In this document: one piece after another, positions 55,594 through 64,000 of the stretch
Numbering within the stretch: the stretch's first letter is position 1
How the letters are laid out: each line of letters starts with the position of its first letter
NCBI GenBank assembly: GCA_028583415.1
Contig: CM053269.1
Location: 79,289,567-79,353,566, forward strand
Source: Protea cynaroides
Taxonomy: Eukaryota > Streptophyta > Magnoliopsida > Proteales > Proteaceae
Length of the DNA stretch: 64,000 nt
Reading direction: 5' to 3'
Translations under genes and position numbers: made by a program
The notes under the pieces: generated by a model
Databases searched by the model: none
What the model was told of the DNA's origin: nothing
What the model saw: the letters and a program-made list of their open reading frames with translations, nothing else

Positions 55594-56445
55594 ATGGATT
55601 ACCAAACTGACGCCGGTGCTATCAAAACCCCACTCATGCCACCTCAAGAACAGCCAATAGTCCCCAGCTTCACAGCTGACGGCACCAGCATCACTATCCA
55701 CTTCGGTACAGCTGTAGCACCACAAGATCAAATTCAAGATCAATCACAATCTCCTTTACCCCCACCCATCAACAACAACGCTCCTTCTCCTCCCCTGCCT
55801 AACGTGGAGATCAAAATCCCAAGGGGTCAAGAGCTGCAGACATCCTTAAACACCTCAGAAGAGCTTGTTGCCGGTGCTGTTGCAGAATCCGGCACCGGCG
55901 TCTCCAAACAAACACACATGATGGCAATGAGTGTTCAAAAAACACTATCCAAGACTTCCATCCTCGTGAATTTCCTTCCCACTGGTACCCTCCTCGCTTT
56001 TGAAATGCTCCTTCCATCAGTTTCAGGGAACGGCAAGTGCAATGATGTGAGCACTTTCATGATAGGGTCTATCTTAGCCCTCTGTGCCACTGCATGTTGC
56101 TTCTTCCACTTTACTGACAGTTATCGTGAAGGCCAGAAGGTCTACTATGGGTTTGTGACTTTCAAGGGGCTGATGGTGTTCAAGGCTGGTGTTGGCGTGG
56201 AATACATAGATCAGCCTCGTCTCAGGGCTGGCATAACTGATTTCATTCATGCCGCCATGTCTGCAATAGTGTTCGTAGCAATCGCATTCTCGGATAAACG
56301 AGTTACCAATTGCCTTTTCCCTGGTCATGCTGATGACTTGGATGAGATTATGCAGACTTTCCCTGTCATGGTGGGTATTGTTTGCAGTGGCCTCTTCCTT
56401 ATCTTTCCCAACACTCGTTATGGAATAGGCTGCATGCCTGCTTGA
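55594..56445 (+). CDS. DMP (DUF679) membrane protein
   Basis: A single uninterrupted exon of 283 residues, as usual for this intronless family. Residues 1-110 are low-complexity, Pro/Gln/Ser-rich and probably cytosolic. The DUF679 domain runs from about 112 to 281: VQKTLSKTSILVNFLPTGTL at the entry, four predicted membrane spans at about 122-142, 152-173, 217-233 and 255-272, FHFTDSY after span 2, YYGFVTFKGL near 184, FSDKRVTNCLFPG at 232-244, and the conserved ending PNTRYGIGCMPA. DMP proteins are plant-specific endomembrane, tonoplast or plasma-membrane proteins linked to senescence, membrane remodelling and, for the DMP8/9 branch, gamete fusion. Its branch cannot be settled by eye. Start: the frame is open from 55345, but the TATA box at 55471 favours 55594. 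No stop or shift; it appears functional. A long-TIR element begins 0.3 kb downstream. Confidence 0.9.
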   Translation: MDYQTDAGAIKTPLMPPQEQPIVPSFTADGTSITIHFGTAVAPQDQIQDQSQSPLPPPINNNAPSPPLPNVEIKIPRGQELQTSLNTSEELVAGAVAESGTGVSKQTHMMAMSVQKTLSKTSILVNFLPTGTLLAFEMLLPSVSGNGKCNDVSTFMIGSILALCATACCFFHFTDSYREGQKVYYGFVTFKGLMVFKAGVGVEYIDQPRLRAGITDFIHAAMSAIVFVAIAFSDKRVTNCLFPGHADDLDEIMQTFPVMVGIVCSGLFLIFPNTRYGIGCMPA

Positions 56446-56759
56446 GCTATGAACAATTAATGTTATATTATCTCCTAGCTATTAGAGTACCTTACAAGGA
56501 GCATGTAATCATGGACCCTCCAAGTTATGCAACTTCTATAAACTCTCAAGATAACTTTTCCTGCAATCTGAGAACCGCTATTTTTCCTTTCCCCGGAAAA
56601 TAGAATCTATAAGTTAGCGAGGCATATGTAAAATCTTATATTCTAGCCACGAAAATTGAAATACAGAAAGAACTAGTAGTCATCACTTAGTGGAGAGAGG
56701 AGAGATGAGAGAGAAAAAAAAGATCGAAATTTCAACCCTATGCCACAATATATTATTAT
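56446..56759. other. 3' flank of the DMP gene
   Basis: Likely 3' untranslated region and terminator. The short ORF overlapping the end of the DMP frame is out of frame and not conserved. Confidence 0.4.
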
Positions 56760-57673
56760 GAGTAAATTACACCAGATGTACTTGACATTTTGAGAAATCA
56801 TACTAGAAGTACATCATGTTTCAGAAATCATACCAGAGGTACTTCTTTTCATATTTCCAACATTAGCCCTACCTTTAGGTTGACATTCCTCAAGTTAATC
56901 GTTAGATCTACCTCAAACTTTTAGGGAGTGATCGTTTCTTGTTGAACTATCCTTATCTGGTGCCTAATCGTTGGTACACCCGCTGGAAAAGCAGCAATTG
57001 GTCTGAAAGATAGAACTAGATTTGAAGCGTTTTGCAAGATCCATAATTACAAATTTTTTCAAATTTTGATTTCTTCATTACCAACCATCCGATGAAATTA
57101 AAATTTTGAAGGGAAGGCCATTTTTAGTTGATCTTTTCCTTTTCAGTTCTTGATCATTAACACAATGGCTGGAAAAAAAAAAAAATGAATTGCCAAGTTT
57201 TTTTGTTACAGAGATAGCGTAGGTAGTCACCAATGACTAGATCTAGCAATTATCTCCATTAACTGGTCAAGAGCTCCAAGTTCGGGGTGTGGAGTTTTCA
57301 CTGAAATTGTGTGCCATGGTCAAGATATTACTCGGTGATGAGCGACTGCCGGAGAGGAAGGGTCATGGGAGAGGATAGGGCACGAGAGAGGGTGGGCAAT
57401 TGAGACGGCGATGTGTAGATGGGGTATCATATTGGTGAACCGCTGCGATGACAGGATGATGGGAGCAAGATGGGAGAGAAAGAGAGGTCAGAGGAGGAGC
57501 CAATAAGGGACGAGAAAGTTATACCAAACAAGAGTAAATTTGGAAGCAAAAAAACAGAAAGTACCCTAAGTATAACATTAGAAACGTGAGATACTTCTAG
57601 TATGATTTTTGAAACGTAAGGTACCTCTAGTATGAATTCTCAAAATGTCGGATACCTTTGGTATAATATACCC
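56760..57673. mobile_element. Mutator-like non-autonomous element with long TIRs
   Basis: A 914-bp segment whose ends, over about 130 bp, are inverted repeats: left GAGTAAATTACACC...GACATTTTGAGAA.TCATACTAGA, right GGGTATATTATACC (inverted) with the same internal blocks. The flanks TATTATTAT (56751-56759) and TATTATATA (57674-57682) agree at 6 leading positions and may be a decayed 9-bp duplication. The TIR ends resemble those of the Pack-MULE at 14996. The interior has no recognised gene. Confidence 0.7.
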
Positions 57674-58189
57674 TATTATATATATTTGCAAAAATTATTT
57701 CAAAAAATCCGATCTTCAAGTCATCAGGTAGAAAATCCATGCCGTTGACATGTACTTTTATTAAAAACATTTATAAAAATCATTTCCCAAAATAAAAAAT
57801 AAAAAATGTGTTTGGCCAATACAGGCTTAATAAATTTAGAATAATAAATAAATTTGGTAAACCTATATGCAGAATAATTTTTAAACTAAAATTTTCATCC
57901 AATCAACTTTCCATTAAATTGTTAAGCTACATTGATTCGGTCCAATCATCCTCCCCATTCATTTGCATTGATCCCTAGCTTAGACCTTGCAGGCTGTGGT
58001 AGTTTCAAATTCGAAAAACAACTCCCTCATTTTTTTTTTTTTTTTTTTTTTGTATATCATTGATGCTATCATCTCGATTTTTCAGATAAAAATTGGCCCC
58101 TTGAATTTTTCCAATCTACTATTTCTTTCCTGTTCATATTTGGCCTTCAACTCAGCCTCTCTTTCATATTTCCCCTATCCCTTTCCCAC
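57674..58189. other. Intergenic with poly(T) run
   Basis: AT-rich; about 22 T residues at 58030-58052. No gene seen, although a poly(A)-like tract on the minus strand could be the tail of the PABP retrocopy that ends nearby. Confidence 0.35.
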
Positions 58190-58760
58190 GTATCAAACCT
58201 TCTCATCGTTTAAAGTCATTCCATTCAAGTAGTCAACTGCAGAAGCAGCATCATCTGGGTTTTGAAAATTAACAAATCCAAAGCATCTCGAATTTCCATT
58301 TGCATTCCTCATAACAATTAACAACTGCACTAGTGATGGTGCCATGATTACCAACTTTTTTCTTAAGGCCATCATCTTTAGTTTCAGACAAATTTTTTAC
58401 ATAGATATTAGTAAAATTCAAAATCTCGTTGTGAGATTATTGATCTCCCATTGATGGGTGTACAATTCAAAAGCTCCATTGCATTACTAGCATCCTGAGT
58501 GATATTGTAATTAACATAAGCATAACCAAGAGAAACCCTCTTGATCTGAACCCTGCAAACCTTAACCGATACAATCAGAGCAACCTTGATAAAGAGATCA
58601 TAGAGTTGGGCTTCGTCAATCAATGGGTCGAGATCCCCAACATACAGAGACATATTCCAAACCCTTCATATGGAATTTGCACCTGCGGTTTTGCTGATGC
58701 GAAAATTGTTGTTGGATTGTCTGTGCGGTAGTTAGAGGAGCATTCACTAGATAGTTGTAG
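58190..58760 (-). pseudogene. Poly(A)-binding protein pseudogene, RRM1 joined to RRM3
   Basis: Minus-strand translation from about 58740 reads ASAKPQVQIPYEGFG, then RRM1: SLYVGDLDPLIDEAQLYDLF (58650), VCRVQIKRVSLGYAYVNYNI, and NAMELLNCTPINGRSI (58470). Immediately after ISQRD it changes to NIYVKNLSETKDDGLKKKVG (58405-58350), the start of RRM3, then NSRCFGFVNFQNPDDAASAV and DYLNGMTLND (to 58193). RRM2, normally between, is missing, and RRM4 and the MLLE domain are absent. Frames shift near 58650, 58430 and 58340. No introns are seen. PABP coats mRNA poly(A) tails; this copy cannot. A poly(T) run lies about 140 bp beyond its 3' end, fitting a processed copy. Confidence 0.8.
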
Positions 58761-60052
58761 TGTTGAAAGATACAAATTCAAAACGAAACAAATTGATTTA
58801 GAAAAAGAAAATCAATAGAAGCTAAGGTGTTAGTTTACAGGGTAGGGAGGCGATCGACCACGAGAAACAGATAGATAGAGTTGGGAGAGATGGAGATCAG
58901 AGAGGTGGGGAAGAAATTGGGAGTTTTGAGCAGAAGGATTTGAACGACAAAACCTTTATAAACCTGGAATTAGGGCAGCAACTGGGCCAAGTTGGGCTGA
59001 ACATCTACAAACCAAAATCTTATCTGGCACCCCTAAACTTAGAACAGTCTGGTCCAATCCTATCAGGGTAAGATAAAACTTCAACGCAAGCCTAACCCTG
59101 CTAGGGTTCAGCCTAACCTGGCCTGGCCCTAGTTGGACCTAGCCGAGCTAGGTATGCCCAGGTTGGCAAATATAGAACATAGAAAAGAGAAAATTGGAAT
59201 TAATGGAAACATCGAAGGATGGGGACAATACACTTCGTTTTAGAATGAACGCGAACACGAACTACAATTTTTGCCTTTAGTACGAACACGAACACGAATT
59301 AGGAGATTCCGGACAAAGCCAATGGGGAGAATAGGAGATAGGGTTAGAGTTTCAATGCGTGAAAGACACAGATTATGTGGGACTAGCTATCGTCGTTTTC
59401 ACAATTAGGTTCTCCTACTTTGCACAACTTGAGACTAGGCATTTTGGAATTCAAGTTCCTTTTGATAACCTTCCCCTCTACTATCCATTACATATAAAAA
59501 AATAAAAAAAATAAAAAAAAAAAAAAACCTAACCTGAGTGCCTTAAACTTTGCTAGGGTCAGACAAATCTGCAACACTAACCCTACCGTAATACGATTCA
59601 GCCTACACAACCCAACCCTAATTGACTCTGATTGGATCAGACCAGACCGGGTTGACCCTGATTGACCTTGAATCAAGGGCGGGCTGACCCTCATTGGCCC
59701 TCTAACCTTCTTAACAATTCAAGAACAGTACAACATTGTCTTAAAACATCAAAATTTTCTTCTGGATAAATCTTAAGAACTTACATTTGACCTTAAAACA
59801 TGGTTTTTCATTTCCCAATAGGCCTTAACTAATGTTCTTAACAATTTCAAGCAAAGTTCATCCCAACTAAAATTTTACAAGATAATTAACATATTCCATA
59901 GTAAAACTAATGGAAATGAAGGGCCATAGGGAACAATATACATAACCAACAAGCAAGCTGGATGCAAAATTTAGTATGGTCACTAACAAGTTGACCAACT
60001 AAAGCAGCAAAATGAACCATTTGAAAGAAATGGCAGGCATTACATTCTATGG
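58761..60052. other. Intergenic with poly(A) run
   Basis: Contains an A-rich run at about 59496-59526 and repeated phrases such as CCTAACCCTGNTAGG and ACCTGGCCT. A short ORF at 59488-59694 is not conserved. Confidence 0.4.
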
Positions 60053-61478
60053 TCATAGATGGTCTACAATCTGCCTAATAGAAGTATAAATACCTAGCAC
60101 TGCAACTATGCCCAGGACTAAAATTCCACTAATAATCACCAACTCTAAATTGAACTTCCTTGAAGCCTTGAAAATCTTGAGATAGTAGATGCAAGGTAGC
60201 AACATTGAGACCACGACACTCAGAAATGCACCAATGCCATTAGGTATGCAAAAAATGGAATGGTTAGTGCCATGATGACATTGCGGATCAGTAGTAGTGT
60301 TCTAATAATGAGACTGATTGATCTGTTGTTGTGGGATGGAAACCAGTTTTCAATTATTGCAGCAATTGGAGTTATCATAATCGCGTACTTTGTGAATGGA
60401 TTGACTAATGTGGTGTAGAATGCTATCTTTGAGCAAAGTTTTCCCACAAGTAGGTTTAATGTCACTTGAGATTTCAAGTCTTCTGCATATACCAGGTAGC
60501 CATGGCTCCATAGTTGAGGGTGCAAAGAATAAAATAAATCACCAACACCTATAGGGAGGAACAACACAAGGAAAGAAAACTTTATGTATGGGCAGGACTA
60601 ATGGGAGCAAGGTTATAATTAAAATCCAAGTATCAACCAAATCCAAAACCGGATCAGATCGGTGTACAAATCCAAAGGTAAGCTGATATCAGTAACAAAA
60701 TAATGTTAAAACAGGGATCGGATCAGGGTCGGCCTCTCGAAAGACTAATACGAATTGGCTAGATACCGATGCCTTGAATCATGAATGAGAGTGCTCAATA
60801 ATTGGATTTAAAAACTATAATTTTATTGAAATGAATGGTTTGAAAGTGAACAAAGAAAGGGTTATCATTCTTACCTTGGAGAACTGACTTCTATCTTTCA
60901 TAGAAGTGCATAAATTAGGAAACACATGATGACAACAGTAACAGAAGGCATATAAGCTGATAGCAGTGGGCAATCCAACCCAATTCAAAAGCCTTCCTCT
61001 TTGATGAAATCCAACATTGTCTACTACACCAGCCCAAGCAACAGAACCCACAACAATAATAGAAGCCAAAACCCCTCTAGCAGAGACATAAGCAAATAGA
61101 CCCAAATTCCTTAACCAGGTTGTGGGCAAGATTGCAAGAATAGCAAGCAAAATAAAACTTTTTTCCCCCTCAATTTTTAGGCTTGCAACTTGAAAACTCA
61201 TATTTGGAGACAACTTCTCTAAATTATCACCTTCTAATATAAAAAAATTCGACTGCAACTAGATACAACTCAAGATACATGAATAGGACTACATGGCTCT
61301 TCCTTTGTAGCCAAAAGCAAGCTCAACTATATCAGGGTAGGTTTTGACAAGTTGTGAATTCATGCATCTTCGTAACAGTATGTCTATGTAGTTACAGGCT
61401 ACTGCCGTGATGAAAAGAAAAATCAAGCTCAACCACCCCCCTTCAGAAAGTGCATATGGATGGAAAGTATCCTCACTC
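60053..61478 (-). pseudogene. AVT1-type vacuolar amino-acid transporter, frameshifted
   Basis: Two exons are visible on the minus strand. The first (61478-60875) follows TTTTGCAG and reads PYALSEGGWLSLIFLF, RTYPDI-like KTYPDIVELAFGYKGRA, FFILEGDNLEKLSPN, ILPTTWLRNLGLFAYVSARG and VGLPTAISLYAFCYCCHHVF to KDRSQFSK|GTAAGA. The second (60548-60053) follows CTATAG and reads LCTLNYGAMA, GYLVYAEDLKSQVTLNLLVG, NPFTKYAIMITPIAAIIENW and FLSVVVSMLLPCIYYLKIF to IRQIVDHL-stop. This matches the Aa_trans domain of AVT1 vacuolar amino-acid transporters. Single-base frameshifts occur near 61460, 61290, 61245, 60490 and 60240. Introns are retained, so it is a degraded genomic copy. The first exon (N-terminal part) was not recognised. 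Sequencing indels are an alternative explanation. Confidence 0.8.
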
Positions 61479-62320
61479 CTGCAAAATACAACATTGACTC
61501 ATCAGAGTCTAAAATAACTACCATTAAAGTTGTCAAACATAGTTTATGACAGAGCCATGATTTCATATTAAATATTTATGGAAAAAAAAGGATTATAAGT
61601 AGATATGTTTTTGGGGCATCAGGGTAAAGACAAATTTTAATATTTACTGGTGGGGGTTAAGAGGTTAATCCATTACTGATTAGTATAGATTCTAATCCGT
61701 TTGGTTACAAGGGAAATAAAAAAGGAAGTGAAGTGAAGGGAATTTTTTAATCCTTTTAGGCTGCTTGGTTGCAAGGGAAATAAAAAAAAGAAGTGAAAGG
61801 GAATGAAGGGAATGAAGGGAATTTTTTAATCTATTAAAGTGAAGTAAAAATAATATAACACAATTGTTTGGTGAAGTGTTCCATACAAAGACATTTTTCT
61901 CACTTTCATTTCATTGACGTTCATGCCAATAATGAATAAAGAAGTCTAAAAGTTCATGAGTTTTAATCCTGTCTTCTTCATAGAATTTAAAAGTTCAAAG
62001 AGAAAATTAAGTTTCATAACATAAAATATTAATATATCAATCAATGTTTGCCAATAAGGATCTTCGTCACAATGTTAGTATATCAATCTAAGGTCATAAA
62101 ATCAAATTCCTGCTAATAATAAACAACTTGATAATGGGTCATCTTCTGCTTGTCTCCCTCTTCCGAGGAGTTCAATAGGATGCAAATATCATATTCGTGT
62201 CTAAGAATAACTTTCCAAGACGTCTATGACCGGAGCAATAACTTATCGTCAACAATCTTCAAACATTTCTCATCTCTGAATAAAATATAAATCGGAAATG
62301 GAACACAATTGATTCATTGA
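61479..62320. other. Upstream of the AVT1-like pseudogene; short tandem duplication
   Basis: Near 61693-61755 and 61765-61835 a unit GGTTNCAAGGGAAATAAAAA followed by GAAGTGAA...GGGAATTTTTTAAT is duplicated. No coding exon was recognised. Confidence 0.45.
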
Positions 62321-63079
62321 GGCCCCGTTTGATAACACTCCAGCTCCCATGGAGCTACTTCTGGTCCAGAGTCGATTTCTACTTATTCTCCAAAGTCAGA
62401 ATTTTTGGAGTAGAATATTGTTTGATAATGCTGCTCCAAAATCAAAAGACTATGCTTCCAGAATGTTGTTTGGTGGTGGCAGTGGGGGGGGGTGGTGGCG
62501 GTGTTGGTCGGTGGTGCCAGCGACTGTGCTGGTGGGGGGTGGTGGTGGCGACGATGGTGGTGGTAGAGGCAGGGGTGGTGGGTGGTGGGTGGTGGGTGGT
62601 GGGTGGTGGGTGGTGGTTGGTGGGTGGTGGCAGTGGGGATGTGTGGTGGTGGTGATGGTGGTGGTGGAGGCAGTGGTGGTAGGTGGTGGGTGATGGTGGT
62701 GGCGGCAGTGGTGGTAGGTGGTGGGTGGTGGTGGTGGCATCTGTGGTAAGTGGTGGGTGGTGCTGGTGGCTGCGGTGGCGGTGGTGGTGGTGGTAGCGGC
62801 GGCTGTGGGTGGTGGGTGGTGGTGGGGATGGTGGCGGTGGAGGGGTGGTGGTGATGATGGCAGTGCCAGTAGTGGTAGTGATGGTTGTCAGTAGTGGTAA
62901 TACCTCCGGAGCAAGAGAAGTAAGTTTTTTTAGCTTCAGCTTTTTAGCTCCTAGAGACATTTTTGGAGCTGTTCACTCCATGAGAGTCAAAACTTGAACC
63001 GTGTTTATCAATCGCCATTCTACTCCGGATTAGCTCCGGAGCTAAGAAGTAAGGAGTTGGAGTGTTATCAAATGGGGCC
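62321..63079. mobile_element. TIR element with GGT-rich core, copy 2
   Basis: Ends GGCCCCGTTTGATAACACTC and, inverted, GGCCCCATTTGATAACACTC, with matching subterminal CAGCTCC/GGAGTTGG words. The core 62465-62895 is a degenerate GGT array. Same plan as 54263-55030. No transposase. Confidence 0.75.
62465..62895. repeat. Degenerate (GGT)n array
   Basis: About 430 bases of GGT-type triplets. Long frames on both strands are compositional. Confidence 0.9.
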
Positions 63080-63213
63080 TAAAACTTCATAATCCGGAAT
63101 CTAACTCCCAGAGCCAATATGGAGTAGAATCGCGATTGGTAAACCGGTCGGATTCTTTATTCCCACGAGCTCCAATCGGACTTTAGAATCCAAAATTTTG
63201 GAGTATCAATTAG

Positions 63214-63246
<33 letters not shown>

Positions 63247-63719
63247 CCTGGAACACAATTTAGGAGAAGAAAGAACCCCCCCCCCCATCACCCACTATCA
63301 CTACAACCACCACCACCGACCACCCACCACCGTCACCGCCACTGCCACCACCCACCATCACCACCACCACCATCTTCGCCATCACCCACCGCCCCACCAC
63401 TCTCCATCACCACCATCCACCGCCACCACCACCCACCGCCACCCACCACCCACTGCCACCACCACCCACCACCCTCCACCACCACCATCCACCACCACCA
63501 CCATTCACTGCCACAACCACCCACCACCCTCCACCACCACCATACCACTTGCCACCAGCGCCACCACCCACAACCCACTACCACCACCTGGAGTCCATGA
63601 TAGAATTGCGTTATCAAACATGTTTCTACTATCAAATAATCCTAAATCTTCTTGGACCAGAAGTAGAAATTTAAACCTGAAGTAAGGAGTCCGGAGTAGA
63701 AGTTGTATCAAACGGGGCC
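63080..63719. mobile_element. TIR element with CCA-rich core, copy 3, opposite orientation
   Basis: Right end inverted reads GGCCCCGTTTGATACAACTT. The left end is not a clear TIR and may be shared with the right end of copy 2, so the two may form one composite from 62321 to 63719. The core 63277-63590 is a CCA/CCACCG array preceded by a poly(T) run (63220-63244). Confidence 0.65.
63277..63590. repeat. Degenerate (CCA)n array
   Basis: About 310 bases of CCA/CAC triplets, the reverse complement type of the arrays at 54465 and 62465. Confidence 0.9.
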
Positions 63720-64000
63720 TTAGTGAATGAATTTTGTCTTCAAAGGAGTTTAAGTGATTGTCTAGAGGAAGCATGACAACAACAAAGAATGTGATTGTCC
63801 AGATGAAGCATGATGAGAAGAAAGAAATCAGCTTTAAAGGTAGAATTGGATTCTTGTCCGTATTGAATTGCAGAGATTACATAGCAGTTCAATTCTTCTT
63901 CAAATTGAGGATAAAACTGTTGAAATCAATATCAATTTATATCTCAATAGAGAGAAGAAACTGATTGAGAGGACCGAGCTTAAGAGAGAGTATCGCATGG
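63720..64000. other. Right edge, no gene recognised
   Basis: A 68-codon plus-strand frame (63758-63964) has no recognised motif. Confidence 0.3.

Noticed and set aside
62317..62960. Same type of Gly-rich and Pro/His-rich ORFs
   Set aside because: Compositional consequence of the GGT array in the TIR element.

Overview
The window looks like nuclear DNA from a flowering plant. Genes are sparse and intron-bearing, their products are plant-specific (a UGT85-type glucosyltransferase, a DMP/DUF679 membrane protein, an AVT1-type amino-acid transporter), and most of the sequence is plant transposon. I cannot name the species. The repeat load and AT-rich spacers suggest a repeat-rich dicot or magnoliid rather than a grass, but that is inference.

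Layout. 1-5.3 kb: a decayed TFIIB-related (PTF2-like) fragment, two old LTR remnants, exon 1 of a UGT85-like gene with its TATA box, then isolated catalase-like and FAR1-like exon pieces. 5.3-7.7 kb: a solo LTR (family B) that splits a GA microsatellite. 7.7-9.1 kb: one reticulon exon. 9.1-22.5 kb: a retrotransposon pile made of a Ty1/copia LTR plus gag, family-B LTRs around an antisense ORF, a 1.3-kb Mutator-like element carrying pieces of two host genes, and an inverted copia LTR. 22.5-36.3 kb: two decayed L1-type LINEs, separated by a gene-carrying long-TIR element; the second LINE is cut by a solo LTR. 36.3-38.6 kb: an unrecognised broken ORF and three tandem repeats. 38.8-50.8 kb: copia pol on the minus strand abutting a second copia LTR plus gag, a TIR element, a solo family-B LTR nested in another LTR, a URB1-like exon fragment and a recent duplication of gag sequence. 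51-55 kb: AT-rich DNA, microsatellites and a TIR element with a GGT-rich core. 55.3-56.5 kb: the only intact-looking gene, a DMP gene. 56.8-64 kb: a long-TIR element, a PABP pseudogene, an AVT1-like pseudogene and two head-to-head GGT/CCA-core TIR elements.

The host genes do not form a pathway. The coherent theme is capture, fragmentation and nesting: at least nine host genes are present only as pieces. The most unusual signals are (i) the double-capture Mutator element with a perfect 9-bp target duplication, (ii) family-B LTRs that keep one scaffold while each copy carries its own many-times-repeated short CpG 'word', and (iii) a 15-bp motif present four times in a single LTR copy. All family assignments come from reading translated motifs by eye; no database search was run.
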